Of a stretch of 64,000 nt of DNA, positions 31,024-42,319 are shown piece by piece. Made by a program: the position numbers and the translations under genes. The DNA lies in the NCBI RefSeq assembly GCF_009730915.1, contig NC_052489.1, forward strand, positions 1,612,001 to 1,676,000. The letters run 5' to 3'. Numbering within the stretch: position 1 is the first letter of the stretch; each line of letters begins with the position of its first letter. This stretch comes from Dioscorea cayenensis subsp. rotundata (Eukaryota > Streptophyta > Magnoliopsida > Dioscoreales > Dioscoreaceae). Under the pieces are notes generated by a model. That model did not search any database, was not told the origin of the DNA, and was given only the letters and a program-made list of their open reading frames with translations.

Positions 31024-31175
31024 TAAATTAACCGGTCCGGTCTAACCGGTTCACCGGTTGAACCCGAGTTGAACCGGCCGGTCCCGGTTCTTTTATAGTT
31101 TATATCACTAATCGCACCGGTTTACTGGCCAGTTCCCGGTTGAACCAGTTGAACCAACCGGTCCGGTTTTTAAAT
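31024..31175. repeat. CCGGT-rich repetitive block
   Basis: Dense alternation of ACCGGT, GGTTGAACC and CCGGTCCGG words on both strands, ending TTTTTAAATC. Such blocks are typical of the subterminal parts of plant DNA transposons. Full termini were not identified. Confidence 0.5.
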
Positions 31176-31199
31176 CACTGCTTTGAACAAATTAATCAT

Positions 31200-31736
31200 T
31201 CAGCAAAAGCAAGAAGACTCCATGAACTCAACAAACTCATGGAAATCAATCCTGCCATCCACGTTGTGATCATGCATGTCAATCATCCTTTGGCATGCAT
31301 CCACGTCCACTCTTTCTCTCAACCCCTACATGCACAAAACTCTCTGCAACTCCACTGCATCTATGAATCCATCATTATTCTCATCAAACACACCAAAAGC
31401 ATCCTTCATCTCCATCAAACTTGGTTCCTTCTCTTCAAACATGCTCGCAAGTTCATCAAAATCCATGTATTCTCTAAGCTGTGGTTCATTACTAGTACTC
31501 ACACAAGACATCTTCATCTTCTCCAAAATCATCTCCACATCTTCTCTGCTGATAACTTTCTGCTGGTTCACAGGACTCTTCATCTTTTCTTCAGTGAGAG
31601 TTGTTGATTTGAACAAGAGTTCAACATGTAATCTCAGAGTTGATGAAAGTCCCTTGGGCATGTACTTCTTTAGCATGTATATGATGTTGAGGATTATGTA
31701 GAGGTAGATGGTGTTTGGTACTGATGACATCTCCAT
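31200..31736 (-). pseudogene. Calmodulin-like (CML) protein gene with premature stop
   Basis: A single exon from ATG 31736, expected to act as a calcium sensor. The N-terminus has a hydrophobic segment (residues ~9-21) followed by basic residues. An EF-hand loop with D118, N120, D122, D126 and E129 is intact. An in-frame TAG (31328-31326) stops the frame after 136 residues, just after L-C-M. The same frame then continues to a TGA at 31202-31200 and encodes a good second EF-hand loop (D-H-N-V-D-G-R-I-D-F-H-E). Without the stop the protein would be about 178 residues, a normal CML length. Either a nonsense allele, a truncated one-hand protein or a sequencing error. A TATA-like tract lies near 31852-31860, about 120 bp upstream. 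Confidence 0.83.
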
Positions 31737-32153
31737 TGTTGAATAGAAAGGGAAGAGATGTTTTGGTTGTTGATGTTGGTTTGATGAGGGAATGAATTAG
31801 GTGTTCATATGTGTGTCTGTGTGTGTGTGTATCTAGATCAGATGTATAAGGATATATATAAAGGGAGATGAAAATGGAAGTCAAGAGAGAGGAAGGTACA
31901 TGGATGGTGGAAAGAAGAAGATTCAAAGAAGGAGCATTGGTCCCCATTGTTTGTGGAATTTTTGGTTTTGATTTGACTTTAAGGAATTTTCCTAAACAAG
32001 AATCTTGTGCATCTTATTAAATTAATTTCAAATGATCACCAACATAAAATTTAGAAATTTAACTCTTTTTCTAATGTATAATTAATGTCTAATAATAAAA
32101 ATATGTGCGGTGACTTGTCTATATTTTAAAAATAATAATAATAATAATAATAA
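31737..32153. other. CML upstream region, non-coding
   Basis: Contains a (TG)n tract near 31811 and an (AAT)n tract just before the truncated LINE. No other gene is seen. Confidence 0.5.
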
Positions 32154-32482
32154 ATTTTTTTTTTTTTTGAAAAAGTGGATAAACCACAATCAATTAAAGC
32201 TCAAAACAACAGTGACAAGAGCCAAAGCTCTACAAAAGCATCCACCAGAAGTGGGATGAAGAGAAACCAGTACAACCAGAAGAGAGAATAGGAGGGGGAA
32301 ACCTAAAGGAAAGAAGATCCTTTAGGGTTACAAAATAGTGAATCAACTAATCCTCGCCAAAAGAATCAGGTCTCGATGTCAGGGGATCCTGGGCAGAGTC
32401 TCTAGTGACCAGAAAATCCAGAATCCTCTTGATCTTGGACATAGGCTCCTCAATCTTCGCCTTCTTCGCCTTCTTCGCCTTC
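32154..32482 (-). mobile_element. 5'-truncated L1 fragment
   Basis: On the minus strand the 3' end reads GTGGTTTATCCACTTTTTC followed by 14 A (32168-32155), matching the end of the full L1 at 15727. The body matches 47270-47560 (CTCTACAAAAGCATC, GAAGTGGGATGA). (AAT)n runs on both sides probably include the target duplication. The far end carries three to four CTTCGCCTT units (32455-32480). Confidence 0.8.
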
Positions 32483-33196
32483 TTAGTTAATAATAATAAT
32501 TTTTAACTAATGTTTATTCTCTCAACAATTTTAGTATAAATATAGTAACTATTTTTTATTTAAATATAATTAAAATTTATTTTATTTATAAATTTTATTT
32601 ATATTTATAACTTAAAATAATAACTATATATATTTATAATTAAAATGCTTATAAAATAGGGATTTTTGATCTTACTTTAAAAATTAAAGGTGTTACATTC
32701 AAAAAAATCTCAAATTTAAGACTTGATGAAAAACCATGATGATAACAGATCATTGATTATGAGTGGGAATTCATAGGCCAAATTTATTTATTTTCTTCTC
32801 CAATAGATTGGAGGCTCAAGACTCGAGAGTATATGTTTTCTTTGGGTATCTTGAGCGTATTTTTTAAAAATATAAAAAAATTTAAAAAGTGGTTAACTTT
32901 GAATATGAGAAATTAATTAAATTTAATGATAAAAAATTGAAGACCAGAATAGATGAGAAGGGTCAACAGGAAGACGCTTTCATTTGTTGGTCCAAAATAA
33001 TTTAATGTTTAATTCATTCAACGCATGATGAAAGATTCATGTTAATTGTAAAAGAAAACGCAGGCTTTAGGCTAATCCATGGCCCTAGGCCTAGTCTTAG
33101 TCTTTAGTCAACAAGAATATTTATATTACCAATATTCAACATACTTTACACTCAAATAATATGTATATCTGTTCTTACAATGTTACCAAAATGAGT

Positions 33197-33237
<41 letters not shown>

Positions 33238-33252
33238 TGTTGTTCTACTAAT
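32483..33252. other. AT-rich intergenic sequence
   Basis: No gene is seen. A (TA)n microsatellite lies at 33201-33229, next to the start of repeat copy B. Confidence 0.5.
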
Positions 33253-33801
33253 ATATTTAATAAAATAGTTTTTATTATCATGAGGTTTGGTTGGTGATTT
33301 ATTCACTCACCAAACATCCACTAATTTAATCCGCCATGAAAATGGATTAATTATTTAAATAAATATATTAATTTAATAAAATTACTAATACTAATAAACA
33401 CCTTTCATTAATATATTATTATTATTATTATTATTATTCGATGAAAGCGGGCCCAATTAAACCTAACTAAGAGTGGGCTTGCACTCAAGGCCCAAATAAG
33501 CTATTACTATTTTTCTCTTTGATGAAACATGGACAAGTAACGTGTCAGCAGTGTGCGCATGGACCATGATTGATCATTCTATTCATGCACTCTCAGCCAA
33601 AAATGAAAAGTTTAGGTTATGAATCTGCATCCACAACCAACGATCGGTTATGATTATTATTTTTATTAAATCTTAAAATTAAGACCTTTAAATATTATTT
33701 ATTTATTTGAATTTTCTAAATAGTTCACTGGATTATTAATGCCTCATTGCATACTATTTCCGTATTGAATAAATCTATTCCCTCTTAATTTGACTTGCTA
33801 T
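33253..33801. repeat. Unnamed repeat, copy B, left part
   Basis: Paralogue of 8350-9080 and 15739-15805, here without the SINE and LINE, so it serves as the empty site for both. It ends at the Mutator-like element. Confidence 0.82.
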
Positions 33802-33810
33802 TTATCATTA

Positions 33811-34241
33811 GAGAAATGTTATTTGATCCGATATTCCAGTCCGAAATAATAAGCCGAATGAAGTGGATGCCTATGTGGCATCCACGTCAGCCCACACACT
33901 CTCTCTCTTTTTCTTGTCTTAAAGAGAAAAATAAATAAGTTGCACTTCTCTTTCCCAAATTTTTTTTTCCCTCTCTGTCTTCCCTGAGGCCACCGGCACA
34001 CATCACCAGCTGCGAAGACCTTCCTCGCCATCTCACCTGACGCCACCGGCACACCGTCGCCACTGCGAAGACCTTCCTCGCTGTCTTAAACGACGCCACA
34101 GGCACACCATCACTGTCGCGAAAACGATGCCACCGGCATACCATCACCGTCGTGAAGCCCTTCCTCTCTGTCTCACCTGCACAATGTCGCCGCAGTGAAG
34201 ACCTGCTTACCAGATGAGTTATCCGCAACACCCGAGCCCTC
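33811..34241. repeat. MULE left terminal inverted repeat
   Basis: About 430 bp matching the inverse of 40146-40616, from GAGAAATGTTATTTG to GGGTTTGCCCTTCCCCAGTG. Differences are mostly single bases and small indels. The inner half is C-rich (CACCGGCACAC words) and gives spurious minus-strand open frames. Confidence 0.9.
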
Positions 34242-34412
34242 CTAGGGTTTGCCCTTCCCCAGTGATGCCCCGGTGTTTCATCATTGAGGAGTCACTCTCC
34301 AAGGGACATGTGGTCAGTATTTCAAATAAAGTTTTCCATTCTGTGTCAATTTGAGAGTCTATTCTTGTTGCTAGATTTTTTTGTAGGTTCTGTAAACTCT
34401 CTAATCTTGGTA

Positions 34413-34450
<38 letters not shown>

Positions 34451-35766
34451 CTTTTTGATTAGATGATATATGAGGATTCTTTTTTTTATTCAAGTTAATG
34501 TTATTAACAATCAGGTTCTCAGGAAGGGAGTTGGAGCTCAGTGGGTACTGGACATTCTCATACCAAGGAAGAGGTTTCTCATGTTTCAAGGTATGATTTT
34601 GAGAACTTTAGTTGATCCATTCACAATGGTTTCATTTTCTGAATCTTGCGTTTGGATGCATTGAAGAAATCATTCAAGACATTCTCTGTCTGATTGTTAT
34701 TGTTCACTGATAATATTGTTTATAATTAAAGGGGTTTTCTTTTGGTGTTGTTTATGTTTGTGTTCTCCACCTTTCATGGATTATATGCAGTTTAGATAGA
34801 AAATAAACCAATGACACTTAAGGAACAATGATATGTATATATATCAGGACAATGTCTCATGGTTACTCCACTAGTATCTAATGTTTGCATTATGCATTTT
34901 CGAGTAATTTAATTATCGTCATTCAACTTGGAAAATTTTCAGTTTCCACAGAATCAATGTTCAAATATTTCATTCAATTTTTTTAGCATTAACTCATGAA
35001 GATGTATTATTGAATTTCTTGTTAGATCTTCAATTAGACAACATTGTGATGTCTTTTACTCCTTAAATAATGAGAAGTTGCTTGTCTCAATTGCTACTTC
35101 TTTATGAATATGTGAATAATTTGATAATCTTTGTTCATCTAGGAAAACATTCGGTTTCCACAAAAAACTATACGAAAATTCTTTTTCTTTTTTTGATTCA
35201 AGTTAATGTTATTAACAAGGTGAGGAGGAAATTATGAATACAAAGGCTGAGATTTCTGTTGAAAAAGTTGCTCATACGAAGAGTGCAGAGGATGTTGTGG
35301 ATACGAAGAGATTTCTGTTGACCAAGTTTTGAGATTTCTATTGACAAAGTTTCTAATACTGATTAATAAATTAAAGGAGTTCAGTTGCAGAGTGTCTCTT
35401 TACGTATGCGGAGTATTGTTGTGAAATTTTTATCTTGTATTCATGATCATTGGGAAACTTTTGTGGATGGTCACTAATCTGAAATTTTGCTCTCCTATTT
35501 TTCAGTATTTTGTTTCCTTGTACATGTAATTTCCCTGCACATCTCAAGAAGCACATCTCAATGATTAACAAAAAAACATGATTAACAAACAATCTCAACA
35601 AGCACATCTGAACATGATTGAAAATGTTATTTCCCTGCACATCTCAACAAGAAAAAAAAAATCTCAACAAGCACATTTGAACAAGGTCATCTCAAGAAGC
35701 ACATCTCAACATGATTGCCAATGTTATTTCCCTGCACAACTCAACAAGCACATCTCACATGATTAA
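34242..35766 (+). other. MULE interior left of the copia element
   Basis: Possible captured gene fragment: an exon-like frame near 34515-34592 (V-L-R-K-G-V-G-A-Q-W-V-L-D-I-L) lies between AG and GT sites, but I cannot assign a family. A block ATTCAAGTTAATGTTATTAA occurs twice (34491 and 35199). At 35536-35766 there are several imperfect copies of CTCAACAAGCACATCTCAAC, continued at 40104 beyond the copia element. Confidence 0.45.
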
Positions 35767-35771
35767 CAAAC

Positions 35772-35967
35772 TGTAGAAAGATAGCAAGATGAAGAGAGAA
35801 TACACCACACCCTTGAGGTCGGGGTTGGCTTTGCATATATAGCTGGGCAAAGGCAATTACAAGATCCACAATTAGAGGGGCTAATCTAGGAGCTAAACTA
35901 GCCAATTTACAAATACGAGATCCACAATTAGAGGAGCTAAACTAGTTGTACAAATTTATTTCTAATA
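35772..35967 (-). repeat. Copia 3' LTR, 196 bp
   Basis: Nearly identical to the other LTR over its first 150 bp, but lacks about 66 bp present there (after AATTTACAAATACGAG). Confidence 0.9.
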
Positions 35968-35969
35968 CC

Positions 35970-38900
35970 CGCATGATCGTATCGGGAGGATCTTTCGGAT
36001 GCAAAAGAGCGGACCGAAAACTCATTGAACAACTGTACAGGTAGGCCTTTAGTCATGATGTCAAAGAACTGATGAGAAGAGGGCACGTGGAGAACTCGAA
36101 CGTGCCCAAGTGCGACTTTCTCACGGACAAAGTGGATGTCGATCTCAATATGCTTCGTGCGGCGATGATTTACCGGATTGGATGACATATAGACGCGGTC
36201 GTTGTGAATCCAACAGAGCACTGTCGAGCAAGCGTATGCATGAATGACGATGGTACTCGGCCTCCGCGCTAGAGCGGGAAACAGTTGTTTGGCGCTTGGA
36301 GGACCAAGAAATGAGGTTGTTACCGAGGTAAATGCAATAGCCGGAGGTGGAACGGCGTGAGTCAGGGCATCCAGCCCAGTCGGCGTCGGAGTAAGCAGTG
36401 ATGGAAGTCGGTGGGGAGATGGAAATGTGGAGACCGACGTCCAGTGTACCCTTCACGTATCGTAATATACGTTTGATGAGCGCAAGATGGGGTTCGCGCG
36501 GATCGTGCATGAACAAACAAACATCTTTGAATTGCGTACGCCGAAATCGAGGCGAGTGAGTGTCAAAGTCTTGTAAAAGCACACCGCTGAGGCTCCGGTA
36601 CTCTGATGGATCGGGGACTGCAGCACCTTCGAGAGCGGAGATCTTGGCTCGAGTGTCTACTGGTGTTGCGGTGGAGTGACACTCAGTCATGCCGGCACGT
36701 TGCAGGAGGTCGACAGCATACTGGCACTGTGAGAGGAAAAGACCGGTAGTGGACCGCGTAACCGAGATGTCGAGGAATAAATGTAATGTGCCCAAGTCCG
36801 TCATGGCGAATTCTGAGTGAAGATGCATAGTGAATTGTCGAAGTAATGCAGTTGAAGAAGCGGTAAGCACGATGTCATCGACGTAGAGTAACAAGTAGGC
36901 CATGTTGTCGCCATCTTTGAAGACAGAGAGAGACGTGTCGGAGGTGGATGCGATAAAGCCGAGGCGTCGGATGTACGTGGCGAATCGGTGGTACCACGCT
37001 GCTTGAGGCCGTAGAGCGACTTCTGTAGAAGACACACATGGTCGGGATGCGCAGGGTCGACGAAACCGGATGATTGTTGGCAGTACACTGTTTCCTCAAG
37101 GGTGCCGTTGAGGAAAGCATTTTTGACGTCGAGTTGGTGTATGGGCCAGGAACGGGAAGCCGCAATGCTGAGGACGACGCGGATGGTGGCGGGCTTGACT
37201 ACTGGACTTAATGTCTCGTCGTAGTCGATGCCATGACGTTGGGAGTAGCCTCGCACAACCCAGCGCGCCTTGTGACGAGCAAGTGTGCCGTCAGAGTGGA
37301 ACTTGTTCTTGAAGATCCACTTACCCGTAACAATGTTGGCACCGGATGGATGTGGAACCAGACGCCAAGTGTTATTGTCGAGTAATGCTTTGTATTCGTT
37401 GGTCATAGTTGCTCTCCAATGGGGATCCGCAAGGGCACTGCAGTAGTTGGATGGAATAGCGGAGACCGAGGAGTGCACGGCAGAAAGGTTGAGTCGGGTG
37501 ACGGGCTTGACAATGCTGGAAGTAGCCCGGTTGACAATCAGATGTGGTCTGGGTGCCAGGCGGTTAGCGAGGCGTCTCGAGGGCGGTGGCGACGTAGATG
37601 GCGCTTGAAGTACCACTGCCAATCGAAGAGGGATCATAGCTGACGAGAGCCACATGTGCTCAACATCACTTGGCGGTGAAGCACGAGTGGGTGGTGAGCG
37701 TGTGATATCACGGGCTGATGGGGGTGTCATGCGAGACTGCGCTGGTGCTGTAGTGTGTGGCGCTGGCACGATGACTTCATTGTTAAGAAGAAAATCCAAT
37801 GAGGCCCGAGTGGTGGTGCTAGAGGGCGAGTCATTGTTAGCAAAGGGAAAAGAATTTTCGTTAAAGACAACGTGGCGGGAGACGATGATCCGTTTTGTGG
37901 CCATGTCCATGCAACGATATCCTTTGTGTGAACTCGGATAGCCGAGGAAGACGCATATAGCGGAACGAGGAGCGAGTTTGTACGGGGTGGTGGAGGAGAG
38001 GTTTGGATAACAGATGCAGCCAAAAAACTCTTAGATGATTGTAGGTTGGAGCGAGTGTGATGAAGTAATTCAAAGGGTGTAGAGTTAGCAATCACAGAGG
38101 ATGGTTGACGATTGAGGAGGTGTGTGGCAGTTGAGAGTGCTTCATCCCAATAAGAAGATGGCATGTGGGCATGGATAAATAGAGTACGACCATGTTATTT
38201 AACTTTGCCATTCTGCGGTGAGGTGTAGGGGCAGGAAAGACGTAACAGGATGCCACGAGATGCGAGGAACTGGGAAGACGCATGATTCACGAATTCGGTG
38301 TCGGTGTCTGCCTGAATAGTTTTAAGAGGCAAATCGAATTGTGTGCGAACATAGTTAGCAAAAGTTGACGATGTGCATATGAACTTCAGATTTCTGTTTG
38401 AGTGGAAAAGTCCAACTGAAATGAGTGAAATAATCAAGAATAACCAAATAATATAGAGAACCCGAAATACTAGCAACCGGAGAAGTCCATACGTCACAAT
38501 GAACTAATTCAAAGGGCGCACATGTTTACCGAGCTGACAGGAGTGGCAAAATGTTCGGGTGACCTTATTGCATGCAATAGAAGATGATTTATTGACTGTG
38601 TCGATAACGGCGGGACTAGGGTGACCGAGTCACTGGTGCCAAAGAGTGGGCAAAGTGACGAGGTGGGCGTGCGTGGTAGTGACGTCATGGTGTAGAGGTC
38701 GCCGACACTATTGCAGCGTGTAATCACGCGCCGTGTCCGGAGGTCCTTGATAGAAAAACCCAAAGCATCAAATTCTATGAAGCAATTATTGCCACGCATA
38801 AATTGTCGAACGGAAAGAAGGTTATGCATTATGGATGGAACAATGAGGACATTGTGCAGAACAAAATCAGATAAAGGCGTGTGAAGAAGAGAATGACCGC

Positions 38901-39748
38901 GGCAAGTAATAGGAATAGTGGATCCGTTGCAGATGGTGACGACGGAATAAGAAGAGGGCAAGCGAAAAAGGAGCTTACCGTCATTGGACGCCATGTGAGA
39001 GGTGGCACCAGTGTCCATGATCCAGTTGGCAGGACCCGGAAGGGTGACTTGGTTCATGGCAGTGATGAGGCCGGCTTGGTCCCAAGACGGTGCGGTCGGT
39101 GGAGACATCCCATCACGGGACGAGGTCGAAGAACCCAGTGTGTGCACAGGGGTGCTCGGCCGAGGAGGCTGGGTGTCGGGGGCCGCCACTGTGACGTGCC
39201 TTGGAGCGCAACCCAAGCGGGTTGATCGCGTAACCACGGGCACGGGGGCGCCTGGCTCACAGTGGGGTGGGCACACGCCAAGAGAAGGGAGCCACCGCTG
39301 GGCATCGCTTTGCCTGCGCGATGTTTGTTACCGCTTCGTGTGGGGACTCCTTGTTGTCGTGGAACATGGCCTCGATGGCAACGTAGAGGGCACGAGCATC
39401 CTGGCCGGGTTCCATGACGAGGTCGAGGACATCGTCACCGACGCAGCGACAGAGCAGACCCGACTCGAATTGAGCAATCGGTAGCTGCCATGTCGCATCA
39501 TCCGGGCGTGCCGAAACGGAGTCGTCGATGTGAGTCATGAGCCCGAGCTTGCCGCACATGGACAAGAAGAAAGTGGACCACTTGGTGAAGTTGGGATTCT
39601 AGAGCTCGAGGGTGATAGGAACGTGAGACTTGACGGCGACAGTGCAGTAAGGGTGGATGAAGATTGGCGGCGCGGCGTTGATGAAGGCTGCCGCCGCGTT
39701 GGCGCCTATGCCAGTGTCTGCTTCCTCGGCCGAACGATTGAGAGCCAT
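35970..39748 (-). pseudogene. Copia gag-pol polyprotein, multiply broken
   Basis: Gag begins at ATG 39748 and meets an in-frame TAG near 39601. It continues through C-G-K-L-G-L to about 39260 and then shifts frame. Protease: W-I-M-D-T-G-A-T-S-H near 39020. Integrase: the end of the catalytic core (T-E-F-V-N-H, then S-P-Q-N-G) near 38300-38210, also interrupted. Reverse transcriptase: Q-L-D-V-K-N-A-F-L near 37130 in one frame and Y-V-D-D near 36890 in another, so the domain is split near 37000. RNase H: Y-S-D-A-D-W-A-G near 36390, broken again near 36230, with the end at 36221-35937. At least five frame changes are needed to follow the polyprotein. Confidence 0.93.
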
Positions 39749-39822
39749 CAAAAAAAGGAACGAGTGGTAGGAGAAGCAAAGTTGGGAATAAGGAAGTGAA
39801 AGGAAGGATCAGGATGCGATCT

Positions 39823-39834
39823 GCTCTGATACCA
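39823..39834 (-). other. Copia primer binding site
   Basis: TGGTATCAGAGC on the minus strand, directly abutting the 5' LTR and complementary to the 3' end of plant initiator methionine tRNA. Confidence 0.93.
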
Positions 39835-40096
39835 TGTAGAAAAATAGCAAGATGAAGAGAGAATACACCACACCCTTGAGGTCGGGGTTGGCTTTGCATA
39901 TATAGCTGGACAAAGGCAATTACAAGATCCACAATTAGAGGGGCTAATCTAGGAGCTAAACTAGCCAATTTACAAATACGAGAAGTATCTACACATAGAT
40001 AAACTTGGTACAGTTGATTGTTCCCAGCTTCATCAGTGTTGCATTCGACTCCATAATTAGAGGAGCTAAACTAGCTGTACAATTTAATTTCTAATT
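39835..40096 (-). repeat. Copia 5' LTR, 262 bp
   Basis: The longer of the two LTRs. The extra segment (AGTATCTACACATAGATAAA onward) is missing from the 3' LTR. Confidence 0.92.
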
Positions 40097-40145
40097 CAAA
40101 CAATCTCAACAAGCACATCTCAACAACATGAAAATGAAAGGGCTT

Positions 40146-40616
40146 CACTGGGGAAGGGCAAACCCTAGAGGGGCTCGGGTGTCGCGGACAACTCATCTGG
40201 TGAACATGTCTTCACGGCGGCTACATTGTGCAGGCAAGACAGAGAGGAAGGGCTTCACGACGGTGACGGTGTGCCGATGGCGTCGTTTTCGCGGCGGCGA
40301 CGGTGTGCCTGTGGAGTCATTTTCGCGGCGGCGACGGTGTGCCTGTGGCGTCAAGCGAGATGACGAGGAAGTTCTTCCCAGTGTGCCGAGGTGTCAGGCG
40401 AGACGGTGAGGAAGGTCTTCACGGCGGCGATGATATGCCGGTGGCTTAAAGAGAGACGAGAGGGAGATGAAAATTTGGGAAGGAGAAGTACAAAATATTT
40501 ATTTTCTCTTTAAAACAAGAAAGAGAGAGTGTGTGTGATGACGTGAATGCCACACGGTATCCATGTCATTCGGTTCATTATTCTGAACTGGAATATCGGA
40601 CCAAATAACATTTCTC
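40146..40616. repeat. MULE right terminal inverted repeat
   Basis: About 470 bp, inverse of 33811-34241. It is longer because an internal ~37-bp unit (GGCGGCGACGGTGTGCCTGT) is repeated near 40259-40355. Confidence 0.9.
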
Positions 40617-40625
40617 TTATCATTA

Positions 40626-41976
40626 CCTTTATTGTAAACTGAACTATAAATAGTGCTGACTCGGGTTCAGTTTGAGCAACTGATCTGAAATATAAATAGT
40701 ACCTATTTAAACTAAATTGGAACCTTGAATAAAGATTATAAAGCTCTATTAAAATTTTTGCAAGTTAAAAATAAAAAAAATGAACCAGAAACGAAACCCC
40801 GGTTCCTGTTCCAATTACTTTTTTTTAATAAATATATAATATATAGTTTAATAATTTATTTAATATATTTTAATTAAATAGAACCGGAAGGTCCAGAACC
40901 ATCTTAAAAACGAAATGAGAAAAACTATGATTATATTTTGATTCCAAGGTTAAATTGGAACTGCCCATTTAAAACTAAAATTGAACAGGTATTTAACTTA
41001 AATCCGGTCTAACTATTCAAATCTCCTAACCATAAGAATTGCATATTTTGGACTTTATCTTTGGAGTTACGCATGTATAATATTTTATAGTATTTCTTTA
41101 TTGAAGATATAGAATGATAAGTTTACATCACACATGATTTATTACTTTTCTCTAATTCCTTAGTTTTTAGTTAAAAAATTCAAGTCAAACAACTAGTTTT
41201 TTCCAAGTGTTTGAAGATCATGTTATCTTATTTGTACATATATATAAATAACGTGTAATTTATTTTTTTATTTCAAATTAAGTCATTAGTTTTTTTTATA
41301 TATAAAAATATATCTTCAAGTATTTTCTTATATAGATAAGGTTAATACATGAGAGAGAGGCAAGTGATCCACGTGACCCTGTACGTTTTCGAGGACTCAA
41401 CTGATCCACTATTAGTTATTCCATGTTTCATTTCTTTACAATGGTTTATGTTTTTATTTTTCGATATTGTTATTTTTTATAGTTTAATTAATCCACTTAT
41501 GATGAAATTATTGATGTAGTTCTCTTTCCTATTGTATCTTTGTAATTTTTTTATAAATTTTTAAATAAATTTAAATAATTTTATTTATTTTATTGAATAA
41601 AAATTAGTTAATATGGCAACTATTACTAAATGTAGCAAATTATTTTCTTTTATATATATATGGTTAACATAAGGAAGCAAAGTAAGTGATTCCCGTGACC
41701 CCATACTTTTTCGGAGATTCAGCTGATCTACTATTAGTATTTTCATGTCTGATCTATGTCCAGCAGTTTATGTTTTTTATTATTCAATATAACTTTATTT
41801 TGTAGTTTGATCTATCCTTATGGAATAGTTGATGTAATTCTCTTTTTTATTATTGTATCTCTAAAAATTTTTAAAATATTTTTTTAATTAATTTCAATTA
41901 ATTATTTATTTTATTAAAGAAAATTGGTTAATATGACATCAATTACAAGATGTAGCCCATTACCTTCTCCTAATAG

Positions 41977-41978
<2 letters not shown>
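40626..41978. repeat. Unnamed repeat, copy B, right part
   Basis: Paralogue of 15996-17262 plus the short stretch after the hAT element. It has two internal ~320-bp units (near 41330 and 41650) with GGCAAGTGATCC / AAGTAAGTGATTCC and CTGATCCACTATTAG-like blocks. No coding frame. Confidence 0.8.
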
Positions 41979-42029
<51 letters not shown>

Positions 42030-42319
42030 GCCCGATCTATCTAGGGGACATCCCTAGATTTCAAATCTGAGACGTCCATAGTAGATTTATCGGATGAAAA
42101 TCTAACTGTTCTTGATCATTATGACAGGTAGAAACCGCGGTCTACGAGTGTTGTACAGATGATCGATGAGCAAGTAAAAAGGTATACAGAGTGTTTATAT
42201 AATCAATCAACCATCTGGATGATGATCCAACGAGCTTAGATTTAAAAACATCCCTAGATTGAAATCTAGGGACGTCCCTAGATGATGTTTTCCCTATATA
42301 TATATATATATATATATAT
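41979..42319. mobile_element. Small palindromic element inside a (TA)n microsatellite
   Basis: A unit at 42027-42294 is bordered on both sides by (TA)n runs (41979-42026 and 42295-42319). Each end carries a palindrome: near-perfect at 42045-42065 and a perfect 20-bp one, ATCTAGGGACGTCCCTAGAT, at 42264-42283. The ends are also inverted copies of each other. This resembles MITEs known to insert into (TA)n tracts, such as the rice Micron family; the family assignment is inference. Confidence 0.65.

Larger units (their letters stand above)
35772..40096 (-). mobile_element. Ty1/copia LTR retrotransposon nested in the MULE
   Basis: A 4.3-kb element flanked by the 5-bp duplication CAAAC (35767-35771 and 40097-40101). 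LTRs are 35772-35967 and 39835-40096, both starting TGTAGAAA on the plus strand and ending TTTCTAAT. The primer binding site TGGTATCAGAGC (39834-39823, minus strand) next to the 5' LTR matches initiator tRNA-Met. Domain order is gag, protease, integrase, reverse transcriptase, RNase H, diagnostic of copia. Many frameshifts and stops disable it. Confidence 0.95.
33811..40616. mobile_element. Mutator-like element (MULE), non-autonomous, 6.8 kb
   Basis: Ends GAGAAATGTTATTTGATCCG and its near-perfect inverse at 40597-40616 begin long terminal inverted repeats. They are flanked by a 9-bp duplication TTATCATTA (33802-33810 and 40617-40625), the duplication size of Mutator elements. It sits in repeat copy B. 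No MuDR-type transposase is visible. Most of the interior is a nested copia retroelement (35772-40096); without it the element would be about 2.5 kb. Confidence 0.92.

Noticed and set aside
33819..34231. Minus-strand frames rich in C-R-W-R
   Set aside because: Fall inside the MULE terminal inverted repeat, and the same pattern recurs in the right repeat. They are not genes.
39002..39799. Plus-strand frames of 160 and 89 codons
   Set aside because: Antisense to copia gag-protease; no domain.
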